A stretch of 46,859 bases of DNA from Clostridia bacterium (GTDB lineage: Bacteria; Bacillota; Clostridia; Oscillospirales; CAG-272), in the NCBI GenBank assembly GCA_017556745.1, contig JAFYMF010000003.1, positions 1-46,859 of the forward strand. The letters are read 5' to 3'. Below are positions 1-7,905 of the stretch, piece after piece. Under the pieces are notes generated by a model. The model saw nothing but the letters and a program-made list of their open reading frames with translations. It searched no databases and was not told the DNA's origin. Made by a program: the position numbers and the translations under genes. Numbering within the stretch: the first letter of the stretch is position 1; each line of letters begins with the position of its first letter.

Positions 1-144
1 CCTAACCCATAGCATCTCGCTATACGTCGTTTTCGCTCGCTCTCATAAGGAGGTCTTGGCGTAGTATCTACATTCGGTAACGGGTATTCAATTTTCAAAG
101 TGCAACTGAGGCTATATGTCACATTCATATTTCGGCTAAGTAGT

Positions 145-240
145 CCGAGAAAAAATAAAAAGCCGTTATGTATCAACACTAATCATCGGCGGGAGCGTTT
201 AGCTCTCGCTTCAAATCAGATGCTCATACATAACGGCTTT
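145..240 (-). terminator. Strong intrinsic terminator of the left-edge transcript
   Basis: A 15-bp perfect stem pairs 159-173 with 226-240. The 52-nt interior carries a second hairpin (GCGGGAGC with GCTCTCGC, one wobble pair). On the minus strand the stem is followed by TTTTTATTTTTT. The large loop is unusual for a plain terminator and suits a regulated attenuator. Confidence 0.65.
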
Positions 241-417
241 GAATTAATTCAAAAGACCATACTGTTTGTGTCGGCTCAACTCCACCTTAAACAGTACAAA
301 AAATTCACGGTGGCGAGTCACGGTTTTCTCAAAAGAGATCACCGGCGGTATAGCGGACTTGTACCTAACTATACCTCTACGAGGACATCATATTCAGTTG
401 TAGTCCCTCTGTGAGGG
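145..417 (-). ncRNA. Candidate structured RNA or attenuated leader
   Basis: A promoter-to-terminator unit of about 270 nt without a convincing gene. On the minus strand it can form CCCTC/GAGGG (404-416), CCTC/GAGG (373-383), GGTATAG/CTATACC (about 350-378) and ACTGTTT/AAACAGT (about 260-297) stems. It also has a 16-bp perfect palindrome TTTGAATTAATTCAAA (238-253) and then a long terminator hairpin. A tiny ATGATGTCCTCGTAG reading frame sits near the 5' end and could be a leader peptide, but its ribosome site is poor. It could be an independent small RNA or the attenuator of a gene beyond position 1. I do not recognise a known RNA family. Confidence 0.45.
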
Positions 418-423
418 TATTTC

Positions 424-453
424 AGTATACACGATAGAACATTCGTTTGTCAA
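424..453 (-). promoter_or_regulatory. Strong sigma-A-type promoter reading left
   Basis: On the minus strand a perfect -35 box TTGACA (448-453) and a -10 box TATACT (424-429) are separated by 18 bp. Transcription would start near 417 and run into the structured stretch and terminator at 145-417. It lies downstream of the defence operon terminator, so it serves a separate transcript. Motif matching is the only evidence. Confidence 0.7.
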
Positions 454-494
454 GGGGGTTTTGTCGCAACACGAACACTTTTATTTTGAGATAT

Positions 495-535
495 TTTAAA
501 AGCAGATGGATTCAATTGCTATCCATCTGCTTTAT
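495..535 (-). terminator. Terminator of the defence operon
   Basis: A perfect 13-bp stem (499-511 with 521-533, 9-nt loop) lies just beyond the stop codon of the last defence gene. On the minus strand it ends in CTGCTTTTAAAATAT, a short U-rich tail. It fits as the terminator of the operon that starts near 7770. Confidence 0.65.
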
Positions 536-545
536 ATGTGTGTGC

Positions 546-1916
546 TTATTTTGATTTTTTCATTTGTTTAAACAACTTTTTATAACGCTTCCACTTTATT
601 TTATTTAAACAATGTTCTTTAAATGGGATATTAGCAAGAACTTTTGAACTTCCCAATAATTGTTCTTTCGCAAAAGAACCTAGCCGCCACATTGCTCTTG
701 TATACCCTATGCCCTCAATTTGTTTTTTATACATTTCAGTATAGTTTGGAGCTTCTCTGAAAAGTGTACGAGAAAGATTCTCTATAAAAATTGTAAGCCA
801 GTTACTTTCTTTTTCTTCGGGAACGACAATTTTTTGCAAAATTGCCATTTTGAATTTCAACTTGTTTCTGTGTTCATACACTTTTCTCTTAATTGTATGG
901 CCAAGCAAAAATAAAACCAAAACAATTAAAGGTATAGTTTGTGAAATAATAAAGCGAATATCAGAAGCTTGTCCGTTAAAAAACCACAAGAAGAAATCAG
1001 AATACATTACTGAAAGCAAAATTATGTTAATAATTAAAACATAGCAATACTTATGTAATATTCTGCAAAAGATACTTCCCGTTGCTAGTTCTTTTGTGCA
1101 AGTACCATCGCCACAAGTACATTTTCCATTATTACTAGAATCGCTAGAACAATGATGACATTTTGTACTTATAGACTTTCCAGCAAGTTTACCAACCAAA
1201 TAGAGTAGTGCGAAAATTGTGTTAAAAAGAACAAAGCCTGTTAAAGCAATAACAAACACTAATCTATATGCAGAAGCAGAAGCCATTCCTTGTAGCATTC
1301 CAACTTCAAAAGTTATTCCACCCGAAAAAGCGAGAACAACTGCTGAAAAAATGGTGAGAGTAGTTATGGAAGATATCTTATTGCTCTCCAATCGTGAATC
1401 TAGTTTATCGAGTTCTCTTTGTGCTTGAGTTGTGATCGGTCGTATCTTCTTTACATCATCTGCCAATCTGTCGACCTTTTCTTCCAATTCTTTGTCTACA
1501 GTTGTCGCAAGTGGTGCAGTTGAAGGAGTGGCTGGCGTTGTGGTAGTTGCAAATTGATTTTTAATAAAATTATATCTACCTATTTCAAGATTAATATGGT
1601 CTGCTAATTTTTTATATCCAGAAAGAGTGATTTTTAAATTTTCATCATCAGAATTTTGAGACACAAGCAATTCAATTTTCTCTTTCAACACATCTAGGTT
1701 TTCACCTAACGTCTCTAAAACTTCCGAATCAGATTTAGCGATTATTTCCTGAAGTTTAAAGAAAATATCGGAATATGTATGCCTATATTTATTGGCATAT
1801 ATTTTGTTCAATCGTTGAATCCATTCATCAACCTTTTTTGTATCTTTAGAGAAACCCACATCACATAGGGATTCAATTAACTCTTGGAGTTCAGCTTTCT
1901 TATCTAGCTCATTCAT
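546..1916 (-). CDS. Coiled-coil membrane protein with Cys/His cluster (candidate toxin or effector)
   Basis: About 456 residues; no family recognised. The N-terminal 180 residues are charged and helical, probably coiled coil, with a Thr/Pro-rich linker near 124-140. Hydrophobic segments lie near 185-208, 219-243, 291-313 and 322-342, so four membrane passes are likely. Between the second and third is a possible metal site with CHHC at 253-256 and three more Cys to about 273. The last 25 residues are very basic. The start chosen is the ATG at 1916, because the upstream TTG extension contains no better ribosome site. Its first base is the last base of the neighbour's stop (TGATG), so translation is coupled to the Panacea gene. 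That pairing suggests a toxin-antitoxin or sensor-effector role. This is inference, as no enzymatic motif is visible. Confidence 0.75.
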   Translation of the reverse strand: MNELDKKAELQELIESLCDVGFSKDTKKVDEWIQRLNKIYANKYRHTYSDIFFKLQEIIAKSDSEVLETLGENLDVLKEKIELLVSQNSDDENLKITLSGYKKLADHINLEIGRYNFIKNQFATTTTPATPSTAPLATTVDKELEEKVDRLADDVKKIRPITTQAQRELDKLDSRLESNKISSITTLTIFSAVVLAFSGGITFEVGMLQGMASASAYRLVFVIALTGFVLFNTIFALLYLVGKLAGKSISTKCHHCSSDSSNNGKCTCGDGTCTKELATGSIFCRILHKYCYVLIINIILLSVMYSDFFLWFFNGQASDIRFIISQTIPLIVLVLFLLGHTIKRKVYEHRNKLKFKMAILQKIVVPEEKESNWLTIFIENLSRTLFREAPNYTEMYKKQIEGIGYTRAMWRLGSFAKEQLLGSSKVLANIPFKEHCLNKIKWKRYKKLFKQMKKSK

Positions 1917-2350
1917 CAATTATTCACCCCTTTAAAAAAGTCTTCTATAGACTTAAACGGAATAATTGCTCTATCACCAAAAATTTGATGATTGTATTTC
2001 CAAGGATCTTGGCAATGCGATAAATCAACTAAATCCCACGCTGATCTTCTAGCATATTTCGATAGGACAGCATTTATATGAGTTTCTAATTGAGTTTCCA
2101 AAGCAAGACTTAATTCCTGTTTTGGAATAGTTGAGGATGAATACATAGAAAACGCATTATAAACTTCCGGAATTACCGGGCCTAACTGCCAAGCATAAAA
2201 ATCTTCTCTAATTAGTTGATTTCCGGTTCGTTTTACAATTTCACCTTGTAGGAAATATAAAAGCTTTTGTAGTTTTAAATTTGTTATTCTGATCGAGTGA
2301 TCATTGCACCAATTGATTATATATTTTGCTATGGTATAAGCTGAATACAT
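1916..2350 (-). CDS. Panacea-domain (DUF4065/SocA-like) protein, probable antitoxin
   Basis: 144 residues. Residues 5-120 match the Panacea/DUF4065 fold, with the signature ITNLKLQKLLYFLQG at 22-36 and AWQLGPVIPEVY at 53-64. In known systems this domain neutralises diverse toxins or acts as a proteolysis adaptor (SocA). The ATG at 2350 is preferred because AAAGGAGG lies 7-8 nt upstream; a longer TTG-initiated form would contain that ribosome site. The stop overlaps the next start as TGATG. It lies 31 bp downstream of the PIN-like gene in the restriction operon. Family assignment is secure; an antitoxin role toward the membrane protein is inferred from the coupling. Confidence 0.85.
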   Translation of the reverse strand: MYSAYTIAKYIINWCNDHSIRITNLKLQKLLYFLQGEIVKRTGNQLIREDFYAWQLGPVIPEVYNAFSMYSSSTIPKQELSLALETQLETHINAVLSKYARRSAWDLVDLSHCQDPWKYNHQIFGDRAIIPFKSIEDFFKGVNN

Positions 2351-2381
2351 TTTCAATCCTCCTTTCAAAAATGTATAAAGA

Positions 2382-3326
2382 TCATCTTAACGCCCAAACA
2401 CCTTCAGATATTTGATGGAACAAATCTTTTTTTCCATTATATGCACTTGGAATATCGCTGCTGAATCTCTGTAATATGCCTCTTATTGTTGATTCTTTCG
2501 CTTTGTTTTTCATTTTAGATTGGCAATCGTTATAATACAAAATATCGCTCGCTTCATTGTAAATCTCTGTTAATGTTGCTTCTCCACCCAAATTTGTCAA
2601 AGCTGTGATTATAACATCTGTCCATTTTAGATTTTCTTCTGCTTGCTCAATTTCTCTCGGAAGTTCAACACCAACTATGCGATATGCTTCTATAATATCT
2701 TGACAAATTGTTAAAACCTTACCTGTTTTTGAGTTGTATTCGTGACATAAGAACTCACTATTATCGGCAAATGTTTTATCTTTAGAAACGACTATCAAAT
2801 CTTCTTTATGCTCAAATTCATATGATAGCAATGATTCCCAGATGATCTCATCTCCGCAAGTATATTTATCACTAGTTGGTGGATTGCCGGCAAGTTTTCT
2901 CTTGCTCGCTAAATCAATGATTTCATTAGATGACGAGATGATATTATCGGGTTTACAAAGTTTTTTAAATTTAGAAAAAATGTCATCCCTTTGAGGATTG
3001 GTAATCTTACCTTGTATTTCTTCGATAATACAGTTTCTCTGTTCTCGAAATTTCTTCAAAGAATCATCATATTTTTTAAACGACGCTAAAGAACGGAGAA
3101 ATGTGGAAGCACCTTTGTCAATGTTCGTCTGATTTTTGAAGCTATCTAAAGTTTCGTTCAATATTTTATGACGATTTCTTGTAAATTCATTGATAGATTG
3201 TTCTGTTGTAATAAAATATTTTTTATTCTGATACAAAAACTGCATAATAGTTTTTATATCTTTAGGCAAATTAGAACGATACATATCGAGAAAGATATTT
3301 GTGTCAATAAATATTTTAGCCAACAT
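2382..3326 (-). CDS. PIN-like nuclease with C-terminal winged-helix-like domain
   Basis: 314 residues from the ATG at 3326. A PIN-like domain spans about 5-215: IFIDTNIFLDMYR (first Asp at 8), acidic residues at 42-47, GDEIIWE with D159, E160 and E164, and SKDKTF with D183. These resemble the metal-binding quartet of PIN ribonucleases, closest to the DUF4935-type. Residues about 235-314 look like a winged helix of the HARE/HB1 kind that often accompanies restriction enzymes, with GGEATLTEIYNEA and a terminal SEGVWALR. GGGAGGTGAT lies just before the start, with tight spacing; a TTG one codon later is possible. It lies between the restriction gene (24-bp gap) and the Panacea gene. Substrate is unknown; RNA or DNA cleavage are both open. 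Confidence 0.7.
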   Translation of the reverse strand: MLAKIFIDTNIFLDMYRSNLPKDIKTIMQFLYQNKKYFITTEQSINEFTRNRHKILNETLDSFKNQTNIDKGASTFLRSLASFKKYDDSLKKFREQRNCIIEEIQGKITNPQRDDIFSKFKKLCKPDNIISSSNEIIDLASKRKLAGNPPTSDKYTCGDEIIWESLLSYEFEHKEDLIVVSKDKTFADNSEFLCHEYNSKTGKVLTICQDIIEAYRIVGVELPREIEQAEENLKWTDVIITALTNLGGEATLTEIYNEASDILYYNDCQSKMKNKAKESTIRGILQRFSSDIPSAYNGKKDLFHQISEGVWALR

Positions 3327-3350
3327 ATCACCTCCCATTTGCAGCGTAAT

Positions 3351-5456
3351 TTAACTAATTAAATTTGACATTATTTCTTCGTGCCATTTGACATCAGTAA
3401 TTTGCGGTACTTTTGCAAAAGAATCTTTAACAGCTTTTACAATATCTTTGTAGTATACGCTATTCTTAAGGAAAGCCAAGACCTCGTTATTCGTAAATGG
3501 CATTATAACAACACCATCTACTTTGGTATGGGTGTTGGTTGATTCTAGTGATACCGAAGCAACAGCTCTCCATATGTTGATTGTATTATAATCGAGTTCA
3601 TCGGCTATGAAGAATGTAATAGTTTCTGTCGGTTCGTTAGCAGCTTTAAGGTTAAGCGAATGTCTCAAAACTGGTTCCCATTCGCCACGCTTTTGAGCCT
3701 GCTTATTCATAAGTGTTACTTCGAGCATTATAATGATTTCTTCATAGTGTATAACAATATCGCCATCTCCGCCTCCTGCGTGAATAACAGGTTCAAAATC
3801 GGCATTTAATGTTAAATTCAAACTGTTATACAGATCAAACTCTTTGTTTGAAATATAATACCAAGCGATTCCAATAATGTACTCGTATATAGTTGGTACT
3901 GTTGCCGCATCATTAACTTCTTTTTTGATTTGGTTATCTTTCTTTCGATCAGAGAACATCGGAAGTAGTTCCATAATCTTTTCTTTAGGATACTTATCAT
4001 TAATGTGCGCAATAAAGTCAGAATTTTTTTGATCATTAAGAAACTTCTTAACATCCGTTGCAGCACTAACGCCAAGTAGTTTTTCCAATTTAGATGTTAT
4101 TGCAGAAATATCATCGTTAGAATAATTAAATATCTCCACAAATGGAATGTTCTTGCCAAAGTAAGAATCTTCCGTTTCTTCATAGTGAGCATATTCTTCA
4201 TCAGTCATCTCACCAAAAACATTTTGCCTAAGCTGTTCAACATCGAATATTAAAGATAATATTTCTTTGTATGACAATTCCGGCAAATTCTTGAACTTAA
4301 ATAAACCTGTTGCGCTTAATAATCTAACAGTTGTGTCAGAATACTCTCTAATTCCGTCAATCCATTTAGATCTCGTAAAAGCAGTGTAAAACTCACCTAC
4401 AAAATCTTCAGAAATTAACAACGGGTGATTTGCGTTTCTCTCTAGGAATCGCTCAAGATTGTACCGACTACCTCTATTCCCGGCAGCAAAAACAGCTTTG
4501 CCGTACCCAAATGCTTTGTATATAGATGCAATGTTATCTTGATCCAAACATTTAATCAAGTTGGCATACGTTTCTTCGGTCTTGTTGTTTCTGAAATCTC
4601 TCAAAACAACAAAGAAATCATAATAAAGCTTTGATATTGAATCATTCTTTTTTGAGCCCTTAAAAATGTTTTTGAAAACATCGAAATCAACATCATATTT
4701 TCCAATCAACTCTTCCGGAATGGTAATATCTATATTACGAATAGATTCTTCCAATTCGGTAACATTTATCTCGTTATTGCGAATGGCTTCTTTCACTTCG
4801 TCACTACTGTATGGAGAAAGGCCCTGAACGACGACCTCAAAACTATGTTCATCAATAGTTTCATTGTTCAAAAGCAAAACAAGAGCCATTATGAATGGAG
4901 AATAGAACTGTCTTTTTCCATTATTGGATGAACCAAAAATTTTAAGTTTAGATAACTGTCTAAATAACGCAATATTTACATTATCCAAAGGTAATAATTC
5001 TTCCAATTCATCCCTAATCACAGAACCTCTCAAATAAGAATATCCTGCTTCGGTAATGCTGCGGTTAGTGGTGGTAAATCCCATCTTTACAAGATTGCTT
5101 GTATAGTGGCGAGCTCGTTTTTCTATGGCTTCATCCAAAACTTTTGCAAACTTCGTAATATTGTTTTCGATCCAGTTTCCGTCTCTATCAATAAATGTCT
5201 GATAATCATCACCAAGTTCATCGATAAAGCTATCGTAATTACTATGAATCTTAAAAACGTCCTTCGATTTTTCTAACGCTTTTTCATAAAATAGAAATTG
5301 AGATAAACTAGTGGGATACGTTCCCCAGCTTTCAGTGGGATAAACCTCTTTTAGTTCTTCAAGAATCTCTAGATATATTTTTAAGGCATTTAGAACGTCG
5401 CTTCGTCTGCCGTTTGTATCCATCAAATTAAATATTTGATTTCTTTCAACGATCAT
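3351..5456 (-). CDS. AlwI-family type IIS restriction endonuclease
   Basis: 701 residues, typical for AlwI-type enzymes, which as a family recognise GGATC and cut outside the site. The C-terminal nuclease core is visible near residues 555-590: a Gly-rich HAGGGDGDIVIHY supplies the first acidic residue and LEVTLMNKQ the second, with Thr where a PD-(D/E)XK enzyme usually has Lys. This is followed by RGEWEPVLRHSLNL. The N-terminal two thirds should hold DNA recognition. The start ATG has GAGGTG 6 nt upstream. It lies 9 bp after the second methyltransferase, so it would be translated after the protective enzymes. Family is well supported; the exact site is inferred from the family. Confidence 0.85.
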   Translation of the reverse strand: MIVERNQIFNLMDTNGRRSDVLNALKIYLEILEELKEVYPTESWGTYPTSLSQFLFYEKALEKSKDVFKIHSNYDSFIDELGDDYQTFIDRDGNWIENNITKFAKVLDEAIEKRARHYTSNLVKMGFTTTNRSITEAGYSYLRGSVIRDELEELLPLDNVNIALFRQLSKLKIFGSSNNGKRQFYSPFIMALVLLLNNETIDEHSFEVVVQGLSPYSSDEVKEAIRNNEINVTELEESIRNIDITIPEELIGKYDVDFDVFKNIFKGSKKNDSISKLYYDFFVVLRDFRNNKTEETYANLIKCLDQDNIASIYKAFGYGKAVFAAGNRGSRYNLERFLERNANHPLLISEDFVGEFYTAFTRSKWIDGIREYSDTTVRLLSATGLFKFKNLPELSYKEILSLIFDVEQLRQNVFGEMTDEEYAHYEETEDSYFGKNIPFVEIFNYSNDDISAITSKLEKLLGVSAATDVKKFLNDQKNSDFIAHINDKYPKEKIMELLPMFSDRKKDNQIKKEVNDAATVPTIYEYIIGIAWYYISNKEFDLYNSLNLTLNADFEPVIHAGGGDGDIVIHYEEIIIMLEVTLMNKQAQKRGEWEPVLRHSLNLKAANEPTETITFFIADELDYNTINIWRAVASVSLESTNTHTKVDGVVIMPFTNNEVLAFLKNSVYYKDIVKAVKDSFAKVPQITDVKWHEEIMSNLIS

Positions 5457-5465
5457 ACTTACACC

Positions 5466-6395
5466 TCAGTTTTGTTGATAATTTATTACTAGAACTTCTT
5501 CAGAGACAGATGTTTTGTCTTTTGTCTGGTAGTTGGAATTAGAATAACTGTAATTGAGTGGTATAGCCGTATATTTGTCGGCGTTTTTATCTAACCATTC
5601 AATTAGTATCTTATTCTCCTTGCCTTTGCTCCGCAAAACATTAGATAATGCAAATCGAATATGCTTACTATGCAATTCATCTAAGAATGCAAGTAAATCT
5701 TTTTCGGTTGCTTCATCCCAACCACCTTGCTCGTTATATGTAGCGCAGGTGATTAAATATGGTGGGTCTACATACACAAAATCTTGTGGGGTTAGGGCAG
5801 ATGTATCAAATTCTCTAAAATCGCAACAAGTAAATGTACAGTCTTGCGCTTGGATTCTATCTATGAACTCTACAAGCTTTTGTTCCATTTTCTTGTTAAA
5901 ATCACGCTTTCCAACAGGCAGATTAAATTCACCATTAGAATTAAAACGAATTTGATTGTTGAAGGCGTATACGATTATTACATAGAGCATTACATAGTAA
6001 TAATAATCAAAGTTTCCTTTTGCGTGCCTTTCATTAAAATCAGCACGGAGTTTTAGAAATTTATCTCTGTTATAATCCCCAAGACCTTTACTGCTTTCGC
6101 AACCATAATAATCGTAACCGTTTTCACTAACTAAAGATAGGTTGTATTTTTCAACAATCTCATAAATCCAATCTAAAACAGATTCTTTATCTAGATTTTT
6201 AAATGTATTGTACAAGTATAACAAATTCTCATTAAGATCATTGTAAATAACACGATTACTATCAATGTTTATACCAACATTACAACCGCCACAAAACAAA
6301 TCCACAAAGACATTTATGTCTTTGGGAAAAAGCGGCAATATTTGAGGTAACAATTTAAATTTGCCACCGGTATAGTTAAGCGGTGATTGTATCAT
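5466..6395 (-). CDS. D12-class adenine-specific DNA methyltransferase (second of pair)
   Basis: 309 residues, the usual length for a Dam-like enzyme. The AdoMet-binding motif appears as VDLFCGG (31-37), preceded by the N-terminal motif NYTGGKFKLLP. The catalytic DPPY is at 210-213. The order of motifs (binding before catalysis, with an internal recognition domain) puts it in the D12/alpha group that makes N6-methyladenine. GAGGAG precedes the ATG. Only 5 bp separate it from the first methyltransferase and 9 bp from the restriction gene. An asymmetric GGATC target needs both strands protected, which explains two methyltransferases, one per strand. Confidence 0.9.
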   Translation of the reverse strand: MIQSPLNYTGGKFKLLPQILPLFPKDINVFVDLFCGGCNVGINIDSNRVIYNDLNENLLYLYNTFKNLDKESVLDWIYEIVEKYNLSLVSENGYDYYGCESSKGLGDYNRDKFLKLRADFNERHAKGNFDYYYYVMLYVIIVYAFNNQIRFNSNGEFNLPVGKRDFNKKMEQKLVEFIDRIQAQDCTFTCCDFREFDTSALTPQDFVYVDPPYLITCATYNEQGGWDEATEKDLLAFLDELHSKHIRFALSNVLRSKGKENKILIEWLDKNADKYTAIPLNYSYSNSNYQTKDKTSVSEEVLVINYQQN

Positions 6396-6400
6396 CGTTT

Positions 6401-7444
6401 TTACTCCTCGTTAAAGCAAGTGCAAAGAAACAGTCTTTCGGCATTTTCTTCAATGTCAGATTTTCCGGTAGTGAAGGCTTTATAGCTTTCCTCAAATACC
6501 TTAACTGTACCTTTCTTGCTTAAAATTCTCATTATATCTTCATCAGAAATTTTGGCATTAGAGCGGCTGTTTCCTTTTTCAGCCATATTGTTATAAGAGA
6601 GCAATATGTATTTAGCTTTAATATCATTAATTAGTGTTTCAAAAGCTTTTGTTGCACTTGTAGTACAGTACTTGCTTTTCATACTGCTTCTGTCCATTTT
6701 TTTAGCAACGCCAAACACTTCAGGCTTTTCCCATCGAGCAACATTCTCAAGCAGATGATATGCATCGCAATACTGTCTTGAATTGTACGGCGGATCAATA
6801 TAGACGAGATCCGCTTCAATTCGTTTTACAAGATTGTTTGCATCTTCGTTAAAACACTCGTTATCTGTATTATTATTAATTTCCGCTAATGGAACATAGA
6901 GTTCTAATGAAGCTTCAAATTCGGCACCCTTACGATATGCATCATAATGCCCGCAAGTAACTGCGATTTTATCCATCGCATAGAGTAAAGATGTTATTAA
7001 AATTGCTCTTTCTCTCTTATTTAAATTTCCTTTTTTATAATTGCGCTCAATATCTTCACGGATATAACCAATTTTGGCACAATCGCTCTTGCTAAAATAT
7101 GTATCGGCGAAATTACGTGTCATATAATTCTCACCACATTTGGTTTTAGCGTTATATCTTACCACGTAATCAATAATTACTTGCGGATCATAAACTTCTG
7201 CGCCGAACCAAGCATAGTGGCAAATGTAATTACTATACATTAAATCGTTAGTGATGATGATTTTATCTGTAAACGCAGAAGATACTGCACCCGTACCGGC
7301 AAAAATATCTGCGACTGTTTCAATATCGTCACACTCAGAGTTCACTACACCTGTAATGAAAGTTAGCAACTTGTATTTGTTACCTAAATATCTTCTGTTA
7401 TTTATCAATGAGGTTTTATATGCTTTTGTTTCAGCAGCACTCAT
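6401..7444 (-). CDS. D12-class adenine-specific DNA methyltransferase (first of pair)
   Basis: 347 residues. The N-terminal RRYLGNKYKLL and FAGTG (48-52) form the AdoMet site, and DPPYNSRQYCDAYHLLE starts at 217 with the catalytic DPPY. It is only distantly similar to the adjacent methyltransferase, so the pair is not a recent duplication. GGAGGAG lies upstream of the ATG. It follows the XRE regulator by 66 bp. It probably methylates adenine on one strand of the AlwI-type site while its neighbour modifies the other. Which enzyme takes which strand cannot be told. Confidence 0.88.
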   Translation of the reverse strand: MSAAETKAYKTSLINNRRYLGNKYKLLTFITGVVNSECDDIETVADIFAGTGAVSSAFTDKIIITNDLMYSNYICHYAWFGAEVYDPQVIIDYVVRYNAKTKCGENYMTRNFADTYFSKSDCAKIGYIREDIERNYKKGNLNKRERAILITSLLYAMDKIAVTCGHYDAYRKGAEFEASLELYVPLAEINNNTDNECFNEDANNLVKRIEADLVYIDPPYNSRQYCDAYHLLENVARWEKPEVFGVAKKMDRSSMKSKYCTTSATKAFETLINDIKAKYILLSYNNMAEKGNSRSNAKISDEDIMRILSKKGTVKVFEESYKAFTTGKSDIEENAERLFLCTCFNEE

Positions 7445-7510
7445 AATGAGCTCCTCCGTTTTCTCTCGCTAATCTTATTATATATCTTCTATAGTCCCAT
7501 AAAACGGACA

Positions 7511-7717
7511 TCAAACATTTTTAAACAACTCGGAAAGTGAAACATTAAGTCCATTTGCTATTTTTTCGATATTCACTATAGAGATGTTTCTTTTACCAAG
7601 CTCAACGCTTGCGAAATAAGTCCTATCCATTCCTATTTTTTGAGCAAATTTTTCTTGACTAAGCCCAGTTTGAGTTCGCAACTCACGAATTCTATTTCCA
7701 ATTTTTGTGGTAATCAT
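7511..7717 (-). CDS. Small XRE-family regulator (controller-like protein)
   Basis: 68 residues, nearly all one helix-turn-helix: IRELRTQTGLSQEKFAQKIG, then YFASVELGKRNISI and the usual KIANGLNVSLSELF tail. Size and position, first in a restriction-modification operon, match controller (C) proteins that delay endonuclease expression. The ATG at 7717 has GAGGT 8 nt upstream; a TTG three codons earlier is less likely. It is preceded by a consensus promoter with repeated ATTAT/ATAAT half-sites downstream of the -10 box, which could be its own operator. Confidence 0.85.
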   Translation of the reverse strand: MITTKIGNRIRELRTQTGLSQEKFAQKIGMDRTYFASVELGKRNISIVNIEKIANGLNVSLSELFKNV

Positions 7718-7777
7718 AATGTGCAACCTCTTATCCTAAAGAATATAAAAATCGCATTATATAACAATACATAATAC

Positions 7778-7806
7778 ATTATACACTTAAGGTGCAAATA
7801 AGTCAA
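7778..7806 (-). promoter_or_regulatory. Promoter of the restriction-modification operon
   Basis: On the minus strand -35 TTGACT (7801-7806), a 17-bp spacer and -10 TATAAT (7778-7783). Downstream, at 7750-7780, the sequence is rich in ATTATGTATT/TATATAAT half-sites that could bind the XRE regulator and block elongation or initiation. The operator assignment is tentative. Confidence 0.75.
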
Positions 7807-7868
7807 CTGTTTTTAAGCAACAATTCCGTTTTTATAGAGTGCAGTTATGTTATTTCTACATAATACAC

Positions 7869-7900
7869 AATAGCGGCAGAGATTTCTCCCTGCCGCTATT
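7869..7900. repeat. Perfect hairpin between TnpV and the defence operon
   Basis: An 11-bp perfect stem AATAGCGGCAG/CTGCCGCTATT with a 10-nt loop. It lies just after the TnpV stop. The minus-strand tail has no clean U-run, so it may only be a weak terminator or an insulating hairpin. Confidence 0.5.
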
Positions 7901-7905
7901 TTAAG

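Noticed and set aside
100..414. A 104-codon open frame on the plus strand
   Set aside because: It starts with GTG without a ribosome site, crosses the terminator hairpin and the palindrome, and resembles no protein. It lies opposite the minus-strand RNA unit.
7869..7900. Hairpin read as a strong terminator
   Set aside because: The stem is good but the minus strand lacks a U-run after it, so it is listed only as a hairpin.
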